The translations under genes and the position numbers were made by a program. Below the pieces are notes generated by a model, which worked only from the letters and a program-made list of their open reading frames with translations, was not told the origin of the DNA and made no database searches. From Adineta vaga (Eukaryota > Rotifera), in the NCBI GenBank assembly GCA_021613535.1, contig CP075492.1:14074001-14138000 (forward strand): a DNA stretch of 64,000 bases. Reading direction: 5' to 3'. Positions within the stretch are counted from its first letter, which is position 1, and every line of letters begins with the position of its first letter. Below, one piece after another: positions 10,748-21,876 of this stretch.

Positions 10748-11124
10748 GATAAAAAAAAATAAAATGAGAAATTCTAGTTTTCTACTAAATATATTATTGT
10801 AATTCCAAATAAAACAGAGAGTTTATAAACATCATCAGTTATATCTAACAGATATTTTTGAATATCATGCTTTATCAACTTTGCAAATGCAGGTGTTTAT
10901 AGCTGCTAATATGACAGTGAAATTACCAATGAATAAAAATTCTCTTCATTCTCTACGACTAAGAGCAGCCGAAAAAAAAAGAATATATATTAAATAAAAG
11001 TAAATAGTTACAAGGTAAATATCTAGTTGAAGTTGATACGCACAAAGTTCTTATTAATAACCATGTGTAAAATGAAGAATTGTTTTCATTTCTTATCAAC
11101 TATATACAGAAAGTATAGAATATC
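10748..11124. other. Divergent intergenic region
   Basis: Between the minus-strand secreted protein gene and the plus-strand serine hydrolase gene. AT-rich, with no further open frame of note. It must contain both promoters; no specific site is recognisable. Confidence 0.4.
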
Positions 11125-12513
11125 ATGAAAGGTGTAATTTTGTTTATAATTATTGGATTACTTGCGTATGGTATACATTATTGGTCGTTACTTTTGCCAA
11201 TAGTCAGTGGTTATGGAACTAAATACATCTGTTCATCAATATTTATCGCAGGTCATAATGAAAATCAACAACGTGCAGAAGATTTGGCTTTTTTTCCTCT
11301 AAACTATGCAACGTTTATGGTGAATTATACTGAGTTGTCTGTTACTGGTTCTTTATTTGGATTAGCTCCACGAAAAGCTATTTATCGAAATGGACTTGGT
11401 GCGACATTGATTAATGATTTTACCGAAGAACAAATTCATACTCAACCATTCAAAATCGCTACATTACCTAATGTTAATCAAGACAATATTCTATGGCCTA
11501 TGGGAAATCAAATATTAGATAATCAATATCCTTCTAATGTTAATCAAACATTAGTAGAAAATGTCATTGATACATTATTTATTGAAAAAGACCCTACGAA
11601 CTTGCTACGTACACGAGCAGTAGTTGTTGTATATGACGGGAAACTAATTGCTGAACGATACGGATCAGGTTATTCAAGTTCAACAAAATTTCTAGGTTGG
11701 AGTATGACAAAAAGTATTACTAGTGCATTAATTGGTATTTTAGTCAAAGATAAGAAACTGAGTATAGATGAATCTGCACCAGTACCTGAATGGAATAATA
11801 CGGATGATCCTCGACATTCGATCACAATAAAACATTTATTACAACAAACAAGTGGTTTGGATTTCGCCGAAGATTATTATACGAATAGTGACGTTACTCA
11901 AATGCTGTTTAGTACCGGTGATATGGCTGCTTTTGCTGCTTCACATTCATTAAAATACAAACCAGGTAATTATTGTTATTATAGCAGTGGGAATACAAAT
12001 ATATTATCACGTATTATTCGACATACAGTTGGCGAGAATGATTATCATTCATTTCCGTATAGAAATTTATTTTATAAACTTGGTATGAATAATATGACGA
12101 TGGAAGTGGATGCATCTGGTACATTTGTTGGTTCATCTTATTCATGGGGTACTGCACGTGATTGGGCACGATTTGGTATGTTATATTTGAATAATGGATT
12201 CTATATCAATGAACAGATACTATCGGAAGAATGGGTTAAACAAACTGCGACATTGGGTGGCTCGAATATCCATGGTGAATATGGATATCAATTTTGGTTA
12301 AATACAGGAAAAGATAATGATCCATCTACACGAAGATTTCCAGATGTACCAATAGATATGTTTTATGCAAGTGGTTTTGATGGTCAAGCCGTATTTGTCA
12401 TTCCATCGAAGAAATTAGTCGTCGTTCGATTAGGATTAACAAAAGCAAATGATGGAGAATATGGTGCTAATAATTTTTTAAAAGAAATAATTAATTCAAT
12501 TAGTGAAATGTAG
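11125..12513 (+). CDS. Serine beta-lactamase-like hydrolase (class C / esterase family), membrane-anchored
   Basis: Single exon, 462 residues. An N-terminal hydrophobic segment (residues 5-30) acts as signal peptide or signal anchor. The penicillin-binding-protein/beta-lactamase fold is marked by the nucleophile motif SMTK (Ser193, Lys196) within LGWSMTKSITSALIGILV, a Tyr-Ser-Ser motif at about 286-288 (YYSSGNTN) in the YxN position, HLLQQTSGLDF, WGTARDWARFGMLYLNNG, and a C-terminal YASGFDGQAVFVIPSKKLV in place of KTG. This fits the 6-aminohexanoate-dimer-hydrolase/esterase B branch of serine hydrolases, which act on esters or amides. Substrate unknown. The lack of introns and the bacterial family affinity suggest acquisition by horizontal transfer (inference). 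Confidence 0.85.
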   Translation: MKGVILFIIIGLLAYGIHYWSLLLPIVSGYGTKYICSSIFIAGHNENQQRAEDLAFFPLNYATFMVNYTELSVTGSLFGLAPRKAIYRNGLGATLINDFTEEQIHTQPFKIATLPNVNQDNILWPMGNQILDNQYPSNVNQTLVENVIDTLFIEKDPTNLLRTRAVVVVYDGKLIAERYGSGYSSSTKFLGWSMTKSITSALIGILVKDKKLSIDESAPVPEWNNTDDPRHSITIKHLLQQTSGLDFAEDYYTNSDVTQMLFSTGDMAAFAASHSLKYKPGNYCYYSSGNTNILSRIIRHTVGENDYHSFPYRNLFYKLGMNNMTMEVDASGTFVGSSYSWGTARDWARFGMLYLNNGFYINEQILSEEWVKQTATLGGSNIHGEYGYQFWLNTGKDNDPSTRRFPDVPIDMFYASGFDGQAVFVIPSKKLVVVRLGLTKANDGEYGANNFLKEIINSISEM

Positions 12514-12646
12514 ATGAATAGAGTTCGTTTTTACACAACAATAAGCATACTCTTGAAATATCTTCGAATTTCTAATCCTTACAATAAGATATATCACCTT
12601 CAAGATTTTATTAATTATAGGAAGTGAGTAATAAAAGCAAAAGAAG

Positions 12647-15506
12647 TCAAAAGAAATCAATTGATTGACTTCGTTTCAGTTCAATCGTAGATGATTCAAA
12701 AGATTTCATTGGCACATATTGTGACCATTGCATATTTGATCGTTTTAGTTTATTGAATCCTGATAGAATGTGTTTGCATATTTCGGGAGAATAACCGGAA
12801 ATATTTGCCGCTCGCTGAATAATCATTGATATATCGTCAGAATTGAAATTATTATGAATTTTATTTTCGAACATCAGTGTCATTCTTTCATGGTCATTTG
12901 TATTTTGAACTAATGTATTTCTAGGAAGTAACACATTCATCATAGGTTTTATTGCACAATTGATATCTGCTATCCATGTACTAATTGCATTGCTTGAGGT
13001 TCGTCGTCGATAACAATTATTGCGTGATGTATTTATAAAATTGCCTACAGATAGTTTATTGATTGCTGTATCTAATTGAATATCATCATGATGTGGATGA
13101 TCTTGTATGGATATTTTGCTTCAATAAAAAAGATAGAATGAAATGATTTCTGAATGGATACAGAAAAGAAAGTATTCTAACTAAGCGAATACAAATTACT
13201 GACATCGCACTTACCTCGTATGACAGCGTGTTAAATGCCAATTTCGAGTAGTATGATAAGAAAATTGGCATTCGTCTACAACACCGGCCGATAGAAGTAC
13301 CTGTGCTACTGGACGAGATACTTGTATGTTAAAATCATTCAAACGAAAACAAGCAGGAAATGTTGATTCCAGATCACTGTACATTTGTGATAGAGGTAAA
13401 TTTGCGTGAAAAGAACGAACTGCTGTATTACAGCCGTCTTCACGTAGTAGAGCATCCTGTACACGTTTTGCAGCAATCTGTGTAGATGGTTTATGAACAA
13501 ATTTGAAAGCTTCTATCAATTGTTTAGTAGTGAGATGTTTTCCAGGTAGAGGTGAAGCACCAGCTCCAGTTTGTTCGATGATATTCGCCCAAAAAAATTG
13601 ATCACCAAAAAATGGCACAGTAATCGTTGGTTTACCAGCACGGAGACCAGCAGCCGTAGTACCTGCTCCACCATGATGACATACTGCTGCCACTATCAGA
13701 TTAATGAGAAAAGCAAATCAATCATGATAACATTTGAACATAAGGAAGTACTCACCATGTTGAAAGAGCCAATCGTATGGAATATCATCAATTTTCAATA
13801 TAGTTTCAGGTAAATGCATCGAATCTACGTCAAAACCAGAAAGTAATGCTCTATATCCAGTTTGCATTAGAGCTTCGAGTATAATATTAAGAAGGCGATG
13901 TGAATCATGACCAGTGATAGAACCAAAACCAATAAAAATGGGCGGTGATTTATCTCTTTTATCATTCTTTGACTCAGAGTGAAGGTCAAGAAAAACTAGG
14001 AGATCAGTTGGCGGTGAAGTATAATTTTTGGCAAGATCAAGAAAGAAATAACCTGATACATCAATATAAAATGGCCAATCTGATGGTTTTGGAACAAGCG
14101 ATGGTGACCAGCAGTATGTGTATGGCACCTTCTCATCAGTCATCATCGATATAACTTCACGCATGTGAAGTGAAGGAAGATGTAAAATCGTGCGACGAAA
14201 TTTATTGATAAGATCACCAATACCCAACCACATCTGTTAATTACAATGGAGTAATCAATTTAAGATGTTATAGATTCTCTTGTAAGATAGCTTACCAATG
14301 TTTCCACTAAACTATATGAATATTTATTTAATCGTTCTCTTGATGCTTTCGAATAATCGACATTGGCCAATGGATGTGGAAAAGTACTTGTTCGCGAATA
14401 AGGCATAGTGAAAACCATATGTAAAGGGATACCAAGCTTCTGTGCACAATGAATATGTCCATAAGAAATTGGGTTAGCAATGATAACTTCTGCTTGAAAT
14501 GGAACACCCGTTTCATCATCATCATCGATACAAGCTGACCATGTTGATTTAAGTATATCAGCAAATAAATGGCGTCTTCGTAAAAGATTACCTTTGATAA
14601 TGGTACTCGCTGATGGAAAAATACCTGAGTTCTGTACCATAAAAGACATGATTTCATCTGGATCACCAGCCAAAGAAAAGAACTCTAAATCATGTTCTCG
14701 AACAAACTTTCGAAATTTTTCATGTGTAGCTAATCGAACACGATGTCCGACAGCACGAAGAGCTTTCCCATATCTAAACAGAAACAACAGTTCCCTTTCT
14801 TATGATTGACTATTAATGACTATACTCACGCAATAAATGGTTCAACATCACCTCTTGTACCGACAATCAGCATAACAATGGAAAGAATCGGAACTATAAC
14901 GCTATTGATTGATCTCAAATCATGTTCTTTCGTCTCCGGATAAGCTTGTGGATCAGCTGTATTGAGTAAAGTAATATCATCAGAGATATTATTAAGATTC
15001 GCATTGAAATTGACATAGTTATTATTAAATTTCATTTCTCTGATATTGAAGATTTTATCAGATGGTACAGATAGAAAAGCACTGAATGAAAGACACATAT
15101 CTATACAGTATACTATCAAGGTATATTCGTGATGATTTTCTTCCATTGTTTCTAAATTTAACAATTTGTCCGGTAGATCAATAGATGTTTGTAATGCTCT
15201 TAAGAAACCAGAAAAAATTTGAACTCCATTAAGCCAGATAATGGTAGATATAGATGATGGATTTAGATTATCAGATGATTTGAAGTTTAGACTGATTGAT
15301 TGTACTAATTGCTGATCTGATAATAAACATTTAAATTTTTTACGATACCAATATTTTCCAGATTTTCTAGTATGGCATGTATGTGGTAATTCTAATGGAG
15401 TCCAGTCATAATCATTGATTGCGCTTAGACCAGTTACACTATCATTACTAGTATTTGTTTGATAGGAATAACACCAATTGTGATCAAAATTGATATCCAA
15501 TATCAT
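12647..15506 (-). CDS. UGT80-type sterol 3-beta-glucosyltransferase with N-terminal GH2-type sugar-binding domain
   Basis: Five exons (15506-14830, 14773-14296, 14233-13756, 13692-13215, 13118-12647), all GT-AG with consistent phases, giving about 860 residues. Residues about 30-190 resemble the jelly-roll sugar-binding domain of GH2 enzymes (WTPLELPHTCHTRKSGKYWY then RKKF, and STIIWLNGVQIFSGF). From about residue 205 a glycosyltransferase 28/UGT80 domain starts (IVMLIVGTRGDVEPFIA, GHRVRLATHEKFRKFV), continuing with YTYCWSPSLVPKPSDW, PPIFIGFGSI and the nucleotide-sugar signature VCHHGGAGTTAAGLRAGKPT at about residue 548. The last 155 residues, across a 96-nt intron, are unassigned. UGT80 enzymes transfer glucose from UDP-glucose to sterols; they are typical of plants, fungi and bacteria. 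The fusion is the odd part. Confidence 0.85.
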
Positions 15507-16829
15507 GTTTTTTGTTTTGTAAAAAAGAATGAAATATACTACATATTCTTTGTTATATAATCACTTGGAGAACTGTAATACTCGCTAAACTTCACTATCG
15601 TTGCGCTGCAAATCGACGACAGAACAGAAAGAAAACTATATGGTAAACGTTAGCAATCCAATCATAGGACAGACATGTTTGTGAAATATAGATGTCGAAT
15701 TATAGTATGTAATATACTAAAACACGAGATAATAAGTATTGAAGTCAGTCTAAAGACAGACGCTTTGAAGAAGTACAACAACACCATTATCAGGATAATC
15801 TCAAAAAAATCCTTTACAACGTGCCATTTATATCTACAAGCGATATGGTTTATAAGAAAGAATGTCTGTATAGATAAAAAATCTTCATGAATTCAATAAA
15901 CTATAATTAAACGGAGAAAAGACGTGGTTATAATTTTAACCTTTCTTTGATGAATGAACACTTTCTCTTTTAATACGAAAATGATAGAATTTGACTGATA
16001 CTCATTGTATCATCCAGTGAAATGATTACAATTTGATTAGACTGATTGATTTTACAGTTTTTACTTACCCACTGTTGTACTTATTGATAAAAGTTTCTAC
16101 AAAAATATAGTAATGAAGTAGTAATCGAAATATTGCTGTAGATTTGAGAAGATAAGCAGGACTTTATATAGGCCAAGGACATGGTTGAAGAAGCACGAAT
16201 AGTTACGCAAGAGACATAAATAAGACGAGACGGCAAATAAAATCAGTGGCATAACATAAAACAAAAGCAATAAGCAAATTTCAAATGAATATTTGGATAA
16301 GAGAACGGCTGTTATTCTTCATTAGCGGCACGTGTCAAAATAAACGTCTGTATCTAATTGAATGCAAATTACAATCGATAAATCAATATCGACCACCCGG
16401 CTCGTGTAAAAAACAAATACCTTAAAACCTACTTTACCGATCATAATGTGTTTTGACGGTAATGAAAGTTTTTTTACATGTCATAAATCACTTTTCAACT
16501 TTCATAGTTTTAATAATAATCCTATAGATTTAAAGATTCTTTAACTTTTCTTCTTTTAGTTCGATTTCAAAAGAAAACATCCGAGCTTTCCAAAATATAA
16601 ACAAAACAAGTTCTAATATTAAAACTTCATCAAATGCATTAGACATCTCGCTAAACTGCATCGCACCCTCTATTAACTGTAGTGAATAACTTAAGATAAA
16701 AATGCAAATTATTCTTCTGAAAATTTATATTTAACATGGATATCTAATACAATAATTGCATCCATTATAAAGACTATAACACGAATAAGAAATTCTCATT
16801 TAACTTTTTACAAAAGTGTTTGAGTACAT
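15507..16829. other. Intergenic, divergent
   Basis: About 1.3 kb between the UGT80-like gene and the 7TM gene. It contains only short frames (for example 15675-15890) without a domain pattern, splice support or neighbours. No repeats or RNA genes recognised. Confidence 0.45.
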
Positions 16830-17711
16830 ATGCTAACAGATTTGTTTTATACGTTGAATTTCTCATTTACAATTACAGTTTCATTGATTGGTTTAATATT
16901 TAGTTGCTTATTAATTGGCAATATTATTTCTCATCGAAAATGTTATACAGTAAAAAATTTACTTCTATGTGAATTTTGTATCAATGCATTGATCTTTTTT
17001 CTTACTACTCTTATTGAATGTTTCTATGGTATGCATTCAACTAGGCCTAATGAACAACCATTTTGTAAATTACGAGCTTATATTATATTAGCAACAGTAA
17101 CATCAGCTTCATATTCGTTTTTGATTCAATCAATTAGTCGATTATTTTTTATTTGGTTTCATACTAATCGTATTCTGATATCATGGCGAACACACTGGAT
17201 TTTAATTGTCATTAAATATACTTTAAGTTATCTCATTTCAATTCAACCATTTTTCGTTGAACATGGCTTTGATTTTATAGATGATGTTCGAATGTGTTCA
17301 ATCACGATGAAAATACCACTTGTATCATTATATACTCTAATTATGTCATCTCTATTACCAACGAATGGTGTTATCATTATTTACAGTATTCTTCTTTATC
17401 GAATTCGTTGTTTAGTACGACGAGTATCACCAATGATCAATAGAAGTCCGCGTGTTATTATTGCTAAAAGAAATTTGAAGATCCTGCAGCATATTTTAAT
17501 TCTTCTTAGTATTCTAGCATGTGGAAGTATCCCATTTGGTATAGTTTGCTTTTGGAATATCATTAGTGATCATGATGTTCCTGAAGAAATGCATTTTATA
17601 TCAGTGAACTTTCTAGTATTATCTGCTACAGTTATGACAACAGTTTTAGTTTTTCGGAATAAAATGGTGAAGGACATTCTCGTGAAATTCTATCAATTAC
17701 GTTGTCAATAA
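16830..17711 (+). CDS. Rhodopsin-type 7TM receptor (divergent)
   Basis: Intronless, 293 residues, with seven hydrophobic segments. TM1 ends LLIGNIISH (the GN of TM1). TM3 is preceded by a conserved Cys (PFCKLRAYIILA), and a partner Cys lies in the second extracellular loop (DVRMCSITM). The usual DRY at the TM3 end is replaced by SRLFFIWF, and NPxxY is not recognisable (TVLVFRNKMVKDIL at the TM7/C-terminal junction). The N- and C-termini are very short. Probably a plasma-membrane G-protein-coupled receptor of one of the large rotifer-expanded groups; ligand unknown. The absent DRY argues for altered G-protein coupling. Confidence 0.75.
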   Translation: MLTDLFYTLNFSFTITVSLIGLIFSCLLIGNIISHRKCYTVKNLLLCEFCINALIFFLTTLIECFYGMHSTRPNEQPFCKLRAYIILATVTSASYSFLIQSISRLFFIWFHTNRILISWRTHWILIVIKYTLSYLISIQPFFVEHGFDFIDDVRMCSITMKIPLVSLYTLIMSSLLPTNGVIIIYSILLYRIRCLVRRVSPMINRSPRVIIAKRNLKILQHILILLSILACGSIPFGIVCFWNIISDHDVPEEMHFISVNFLVLSATVMTTVLVFRNKMVKDILVKFYQLRCQ

Positions 17712-18187
17712 TAAAGGTTTTTTATTTTTTGTTGAGTGGCGTGATGTAAGATTATGGTTGAATGAAATAAAATAAATGAGTAAAGGAATGAATGTGAAAC
17801 TTCTACTTGTTTGTCATGAGGTTTAGAGGAAATAACATGTGCTTTGATAATATTTTTCAAATGATACATAACAAATATCGCACTTTCTCTCGCCTGAAGA
17901 ACTATATACATCGTGCAAAAGATTGGTTAGAAGAAAGGCAGTGTTTTTTTCACTATTGATCCGCTTGATGACTTCAGATAGAAGTTACTGGTTATACTTT
18001 TGGAAAACTTTGCTATAATCAAATGTACCAATTTATTGCTACAAAATAGAATAAAATCAAACGGAAAATAGTCTAATTACGATCGTAAGATTTAAGCATC
18101 GCATAAAACAATTACTTGTAGTTGTTAACTAATGTAAATGTGTAGATTCTGCTTGTTTTACTGTTACTCGTAGTATAGAAATACTCA
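17712..18187. other. Convergent intergenic region
   Basis: Between the 3' ends of the 7TM gene and the PARG-like gene. No supported feature seen; candidate AATAAA signals occur (for example near 17771). Confidence 0.4.
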
Positions 18188-19367
18188 TCACGATTCATAA
18201 AATAATTTGGAATTTTCATCAAAATCAACATTAGCGTAATTTTTTTGCATTTTTTGTTTTCGTTGTTGATTTACTTTTTTCTTTTTCTGTTTATTTTGTT
18301 TGTTGGATGATGCGTGTCGCGTATTACTGTCATCGAAAGACATTGCTGCAATTTGTTTTTGAATACTCAATAGATCAGTAGCATTGAATACTTGTTTGAA
18401 TATTCGACACATTTCAAAATTGGTAATTGCAAAAATGATTCGTTTAAATGAATTTCTGTACTCACTGGATTCCAGCTGTTCTCGAAAAATCATTGCCACA
18501 TCAAAGGGATTATTTCTGAATACACCACAACCGAATGCTCCCAAGATAAGTACATCATGTTTGTGTGCTTTAAAAACATATAACAAACGTTTAACACGTT
18601 GTTCCATTGTTATTCGACTTTCTATTCGATCCTTAATCACACCTGCATTAGGAGCAGGAACAGTAAGAATACCAACATGATATGGTAGAGATAATAATTC
18701 TCCATCGTCATCCTTCGAAAAGAAAACATAGAAAAAAATATTTAATAAAACCTAACTTTCATACCTTGAAAATTGTAACTCGTGGTGAATAAATCATTCG
18801 ATGACTATAGTAACCTCGTTCACCATGTCGATTATATCCGTAGTATCCACTCATGAATTGTGGTTGTGTAATAGCTAGATAAAGTGCTGAAGATCTAGCG
18901 ATGGATTCTTCTTGTGCTTGTGCACCGCCAAGAAATCCACCGCCAGGATTTTTTGCTGATGCAAAATTCAATACTCCAATTTGATCTTCATCGACTTCAC
19001 CAACTAACTCACGTGCTGCTTCTAATGTAGTACAATGTTGTACTTCGATTTTTGTTTGCAAAGTATCAGAATCGACGCTGAATGATGACGCTGATGAAGT
19101 TGATTCATCCAAAATTCTAATCAATTGTTTTATATTCTGCAGATCATCTTCAGTGTACAAAATACTATTATTATTAGTAAATGTCACATCATCGGTAAGA
19201 TTTATTTTAGAACCATCAGATGATTTATACCAACCATTTTTAAGCTTGTCTAGAGTATCTTTTGCAATTGATGCACGTTTGGGTCGTGAAGGTTGAACTG
19301 AAGATTTAGTGTCTTCAACATCACTGTTCTCATCTATTGTAGTTATATTCGATGCTTGTGCAGCCAT
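18188..19367 (-). CDS. TIGR02452-family microbial-type PARG-like macrodomain protein
   Basis: Two exons, 19367-18765 and 18712-18188, joined across a 52-nt intron; about 375 residues. Residues 1-110 are polar and low-complexity, containing a basic patch (PSRPKRASIAKDTLDKL). Then comes the conserved TIGR02452/DUF2263 core: VLNFASAKNPGGGFLGGAQ and QEESIARSSALY, the bacterial-type PARG signature with the GGG loop and the catalytic QEE pair. It continues with YSHRMIYSPRVTIFK, YHVGILTVPAPNAG and LGAFGCGVFRNNP. The C-terminal tail is Lys-rich (KQKKKKVNQQRK), possibly a nuclear signal. The family hydrolyses poly(ADP-ribose) or binds ADP-ribose. Catalytic glutamates are intact, so activity is plausible. 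An ADP-ribosyltransferase gene occurs at 60136 but is not adjacent. Confidence 0.85.
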
Positions 19368-19785
19368 TGTATTAATCTAATATGAAAAGGAAAAAACTGA
19401 TCAGTAAATGTATAAATAAAATGCGAAAAATTCGACTGGAAATATAAACAAAGCAGTAGATATTACATTGTAAAATGCCCCAGCCATGAAATATACTGAC
19501 TCGTATAGGTTTTTTTCATGCGCATTGAATAAAAAATAAAAATCATTCTCTCCTTTATACATACATTCTTGCGCAATCTCTATCGTCACGTAAAAATGAC
19601 TCATTATTTACTCAACAACAAATCATTGATGAAAGAGTATATTTTCATATCTCGTTGAAATTTTGTTAATAAAAGGTTGACCAACTATCACAACGATTTT
19701 AATTATCTATTCACAATGGTAAATAATGAATCGTTCGATATTTTACATTCTGAAATGATTAGAAAAAACATTGAGTTTCAAATAC

Positions 19786-19989
19786 CTAATAAGATCTTAT
19801 TGCACTTCCTCTTAAACCATCTGTTTTCCATGGATTATTTGTATCAAGATAATAACAAGTTGATGTGAATATTTCCATTTCATAATTTGAAGTAAAATGT
19901 ACTTGTTTATCTGCAGTTGATGGATTATTCAATGAAGAATTCAAACAAAGATCATTCATTATCAATAAAATATGTACAAATGCTTTCAT
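19786..19989 (-). pseudogene. Short fragment resembling polycystin-1-like ectodomain
   Basis: A 67-codon frame starting with a hydrophobic N-terminus and containing EIFTSTCYYLDTNNPWKTDG. The CYYLD..W.SDG pattern recalls the region before the GPS site of PKD1-like proteins. It ends abruptly, and no continuing exon is visible downstream. If real it is a severed fragment; it could equally be chance. Low confidence. Confidence 0.22.
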
Positions 19990-20473
19990 TATTCAAATCT
20001 TAAACGACACTTTTCGATGATCGAGAGAAAAAATGATGATAAAAAGAAAAGAATAAAACTACTCGATTGATGAATAAAGAATAGTCCATCCATCATAATT
20101 CGGTTTTCTCGAGCGACAATCAATATATACTACTTCTATTTGATATTATGAGTATGGTTATTGGTACATAACAATACAGACCATCTCGATTCGTTCTCTT
20201 TATGATAGAATCAGTAAGATTGGTCTTTATGAAAAATATTTATATTCATTTTACTATTTCTCTGAATCGTCTTTGTCTATTCTCACCCTTATCACTGAAT
20301 GAGATTGCATTTATATGAAGATAATTATAAATGCAACGGCCATAAGATTTCATCCTTCTCTCACTGTCTCTTATCAAAATTGATAAAAGAAAACGGATCT
20401 TCGTTTTTCTTTTAACATACGCATTCACCAACAAGAAGTCTGAAGTAAGTATACAATAGAAAGAGAGTATTCA

Positions 20474-21619
20474 ATGAAAGAAATAAGTTTTTTATTAAAC
20501 ATCTTTGCATTATTTCTAATATCGACTCATTCTACTCTTGTAAAATGTCGAGATATTGAAGATATCATTTCAAATCCTTATGGAACGAAAACACATGGAC
20601 CAAACAAATCTCTGGATGAGCTTCGTGAACAAATGATTAATCTTCATTATTCCAACAATCTTACTTATTTCAATAACATTACATATGAAACGTACAACAT
20701 CAGTAAACAAGAAGGAAGATCTGCACGTTTTATGAAAAGAGAAATTGGAATTGATTTTAATAGTCAATTAATTAACGGTCGATTCTATCGATTAGAAAAT
20801 CCATTAGAACATTTCTCCATATTAGAACCCGCAAATGGATGTAATAATGGCACAACTTTGACAAGACAAACTGCTGAACAACGAAAATGTATTATTGCTA
20901 CAAATGCAGGATTTTTCAATACTAAAACAGGTAATTGTCTCGGTAATGTTATCAGTGATGGAAGAATTATTCAAAAGTCTGGTACACATAATGCTAATTT
21001 TGGTATTACAAAAGATGGTAGATTTGTTATTGGATATATAGATATCTCTCAAATAGCTGAATTCGACCAATTAGTCGGAGGTGTAATATGGTTAGTTAGA
21101 AATGGATTATCCTATGTGAATATAAGTGAAACATTAGAAGATATGTCCACACAAGAAACAGGTCCAACTTTTGTAACAGTTAGAGCAGGACGAGTTGCTT
21201 TAGGTCATGATGTCGATGGTAGAATTATGATATTAGTTATGGATGGAACATCATCATATAAAAAAGGTCCAAATTTACATGAAATGGCACAATTAATGAT
21301 CGATTTGGGAGCTGTAAATGCCATCAATTTAGATGGTGGTGGAAGTAGTACAGCAATAGAAAATGGTTCTCTCGTTAATTATGTCAGTGATTCTTGTCCA
21401 GGATCAGATATTGAAAATTCGATATCACGCTGCGAAAGACGTGTAACGACTATCACTTGTATCTACGATATTTTAGAAAAGAACGATCGTGAAACAAATT
21501 GGAAATCATTAACAATAATCTTTGGATCTATCAGTGCAGTAATGCTCATCGTGACTATACTGATGAGTATTGCTTTCATACTATTACGACGAAAATATCA
21601 ATCTCATTGTCGTAGATGA
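20474..21619 (+). CDS. NAGPA: Phosphodiester glycosidase, NAGPA-like (DUF2233), type I membrane protein
   Basis: Intronless, 381 residues. Signal peptide (residues 1-24, MKEISFLLNIFALFLISTHS), luminal domain with several NxS/T sites, a C-terminal membrane helix (SLTIIFGSISAVMLIVTILM), and a short basic tail (RRKYQSHCRR). The catalytic domain shows CIIATNAGFFNTKTGNCLGN, an NFGITKDGRFVIGYI strand, GPTFVTVRAGR and the signature NAINLDGGGSST at about residues 285-296. In mammals this uncovering enzyme removes GlcNAc from GlcNAc-phospho-mannose in the trans-Golgi, exposing mannose-6-phosphate on lysosomal enzymes. The topology and length fit, though the mammalian protein is longer because of EGF-like parts missing here. 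A broader DUF2233 role is the alternative. Confidence 0.85.
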   Translation: MKEISFLLNIFALFLISTHSTLVKCRDIEDIISNPYGTKTHGPNKSLDELREQMINLHYSNNLTYFNNITYETYNISKQEGRSARFMKREIGIDFNSQLINGRFYRLENPLEHFSILEPANGCNNGTTLTRQTAEQRKCIIATNAGFFNTKTGNCLGNVISDGRIIQKSGTHNANFGITKDGRFVIGYIDISQIAEFDQLVGGVIWLVRNGLSYVNISETLEDMSTQETGPTFVTVRAGRVALGHDVDGRIMILVMDGTSSYKKGPNLHEMAQLMIDLGAVNAINLDGGGSSTAIENGSLVNYVSDSCPGSDIENSISRCERRVTTITCIYDILEKNDRETNWKSLTIIFGSISAVMLIVTILMSIAFILLRRKYQSHCRR

Positions 21620-21876
21620 GTATTAACTTCATTTGAATTCTTTAACATTTATGAACTAATAGTATGCTTTTCATATACCGAGAATGTAATATTCATCAGC
21701 AGAGGTATTTTCTTCTACACATTTGTTGTTGTCAAAAGGTAACCAGATTGTATGTCTGATTGGTTCTCTGTCGCTTGGTGAAAGAAAAAGAAAAAAAATT
21801 TATTTTGCTAAAACAAATAATAGAGAAAGTAGAAAAATGAAATTCTTTCCTCATTTTTCTTTTCTAGAGAAAAAGA

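Noticed and set aside
15675-15890. 71-codon plus-strand frame
   Set aside because: No domain, no signal peptide, isolated in a long intergenic region.
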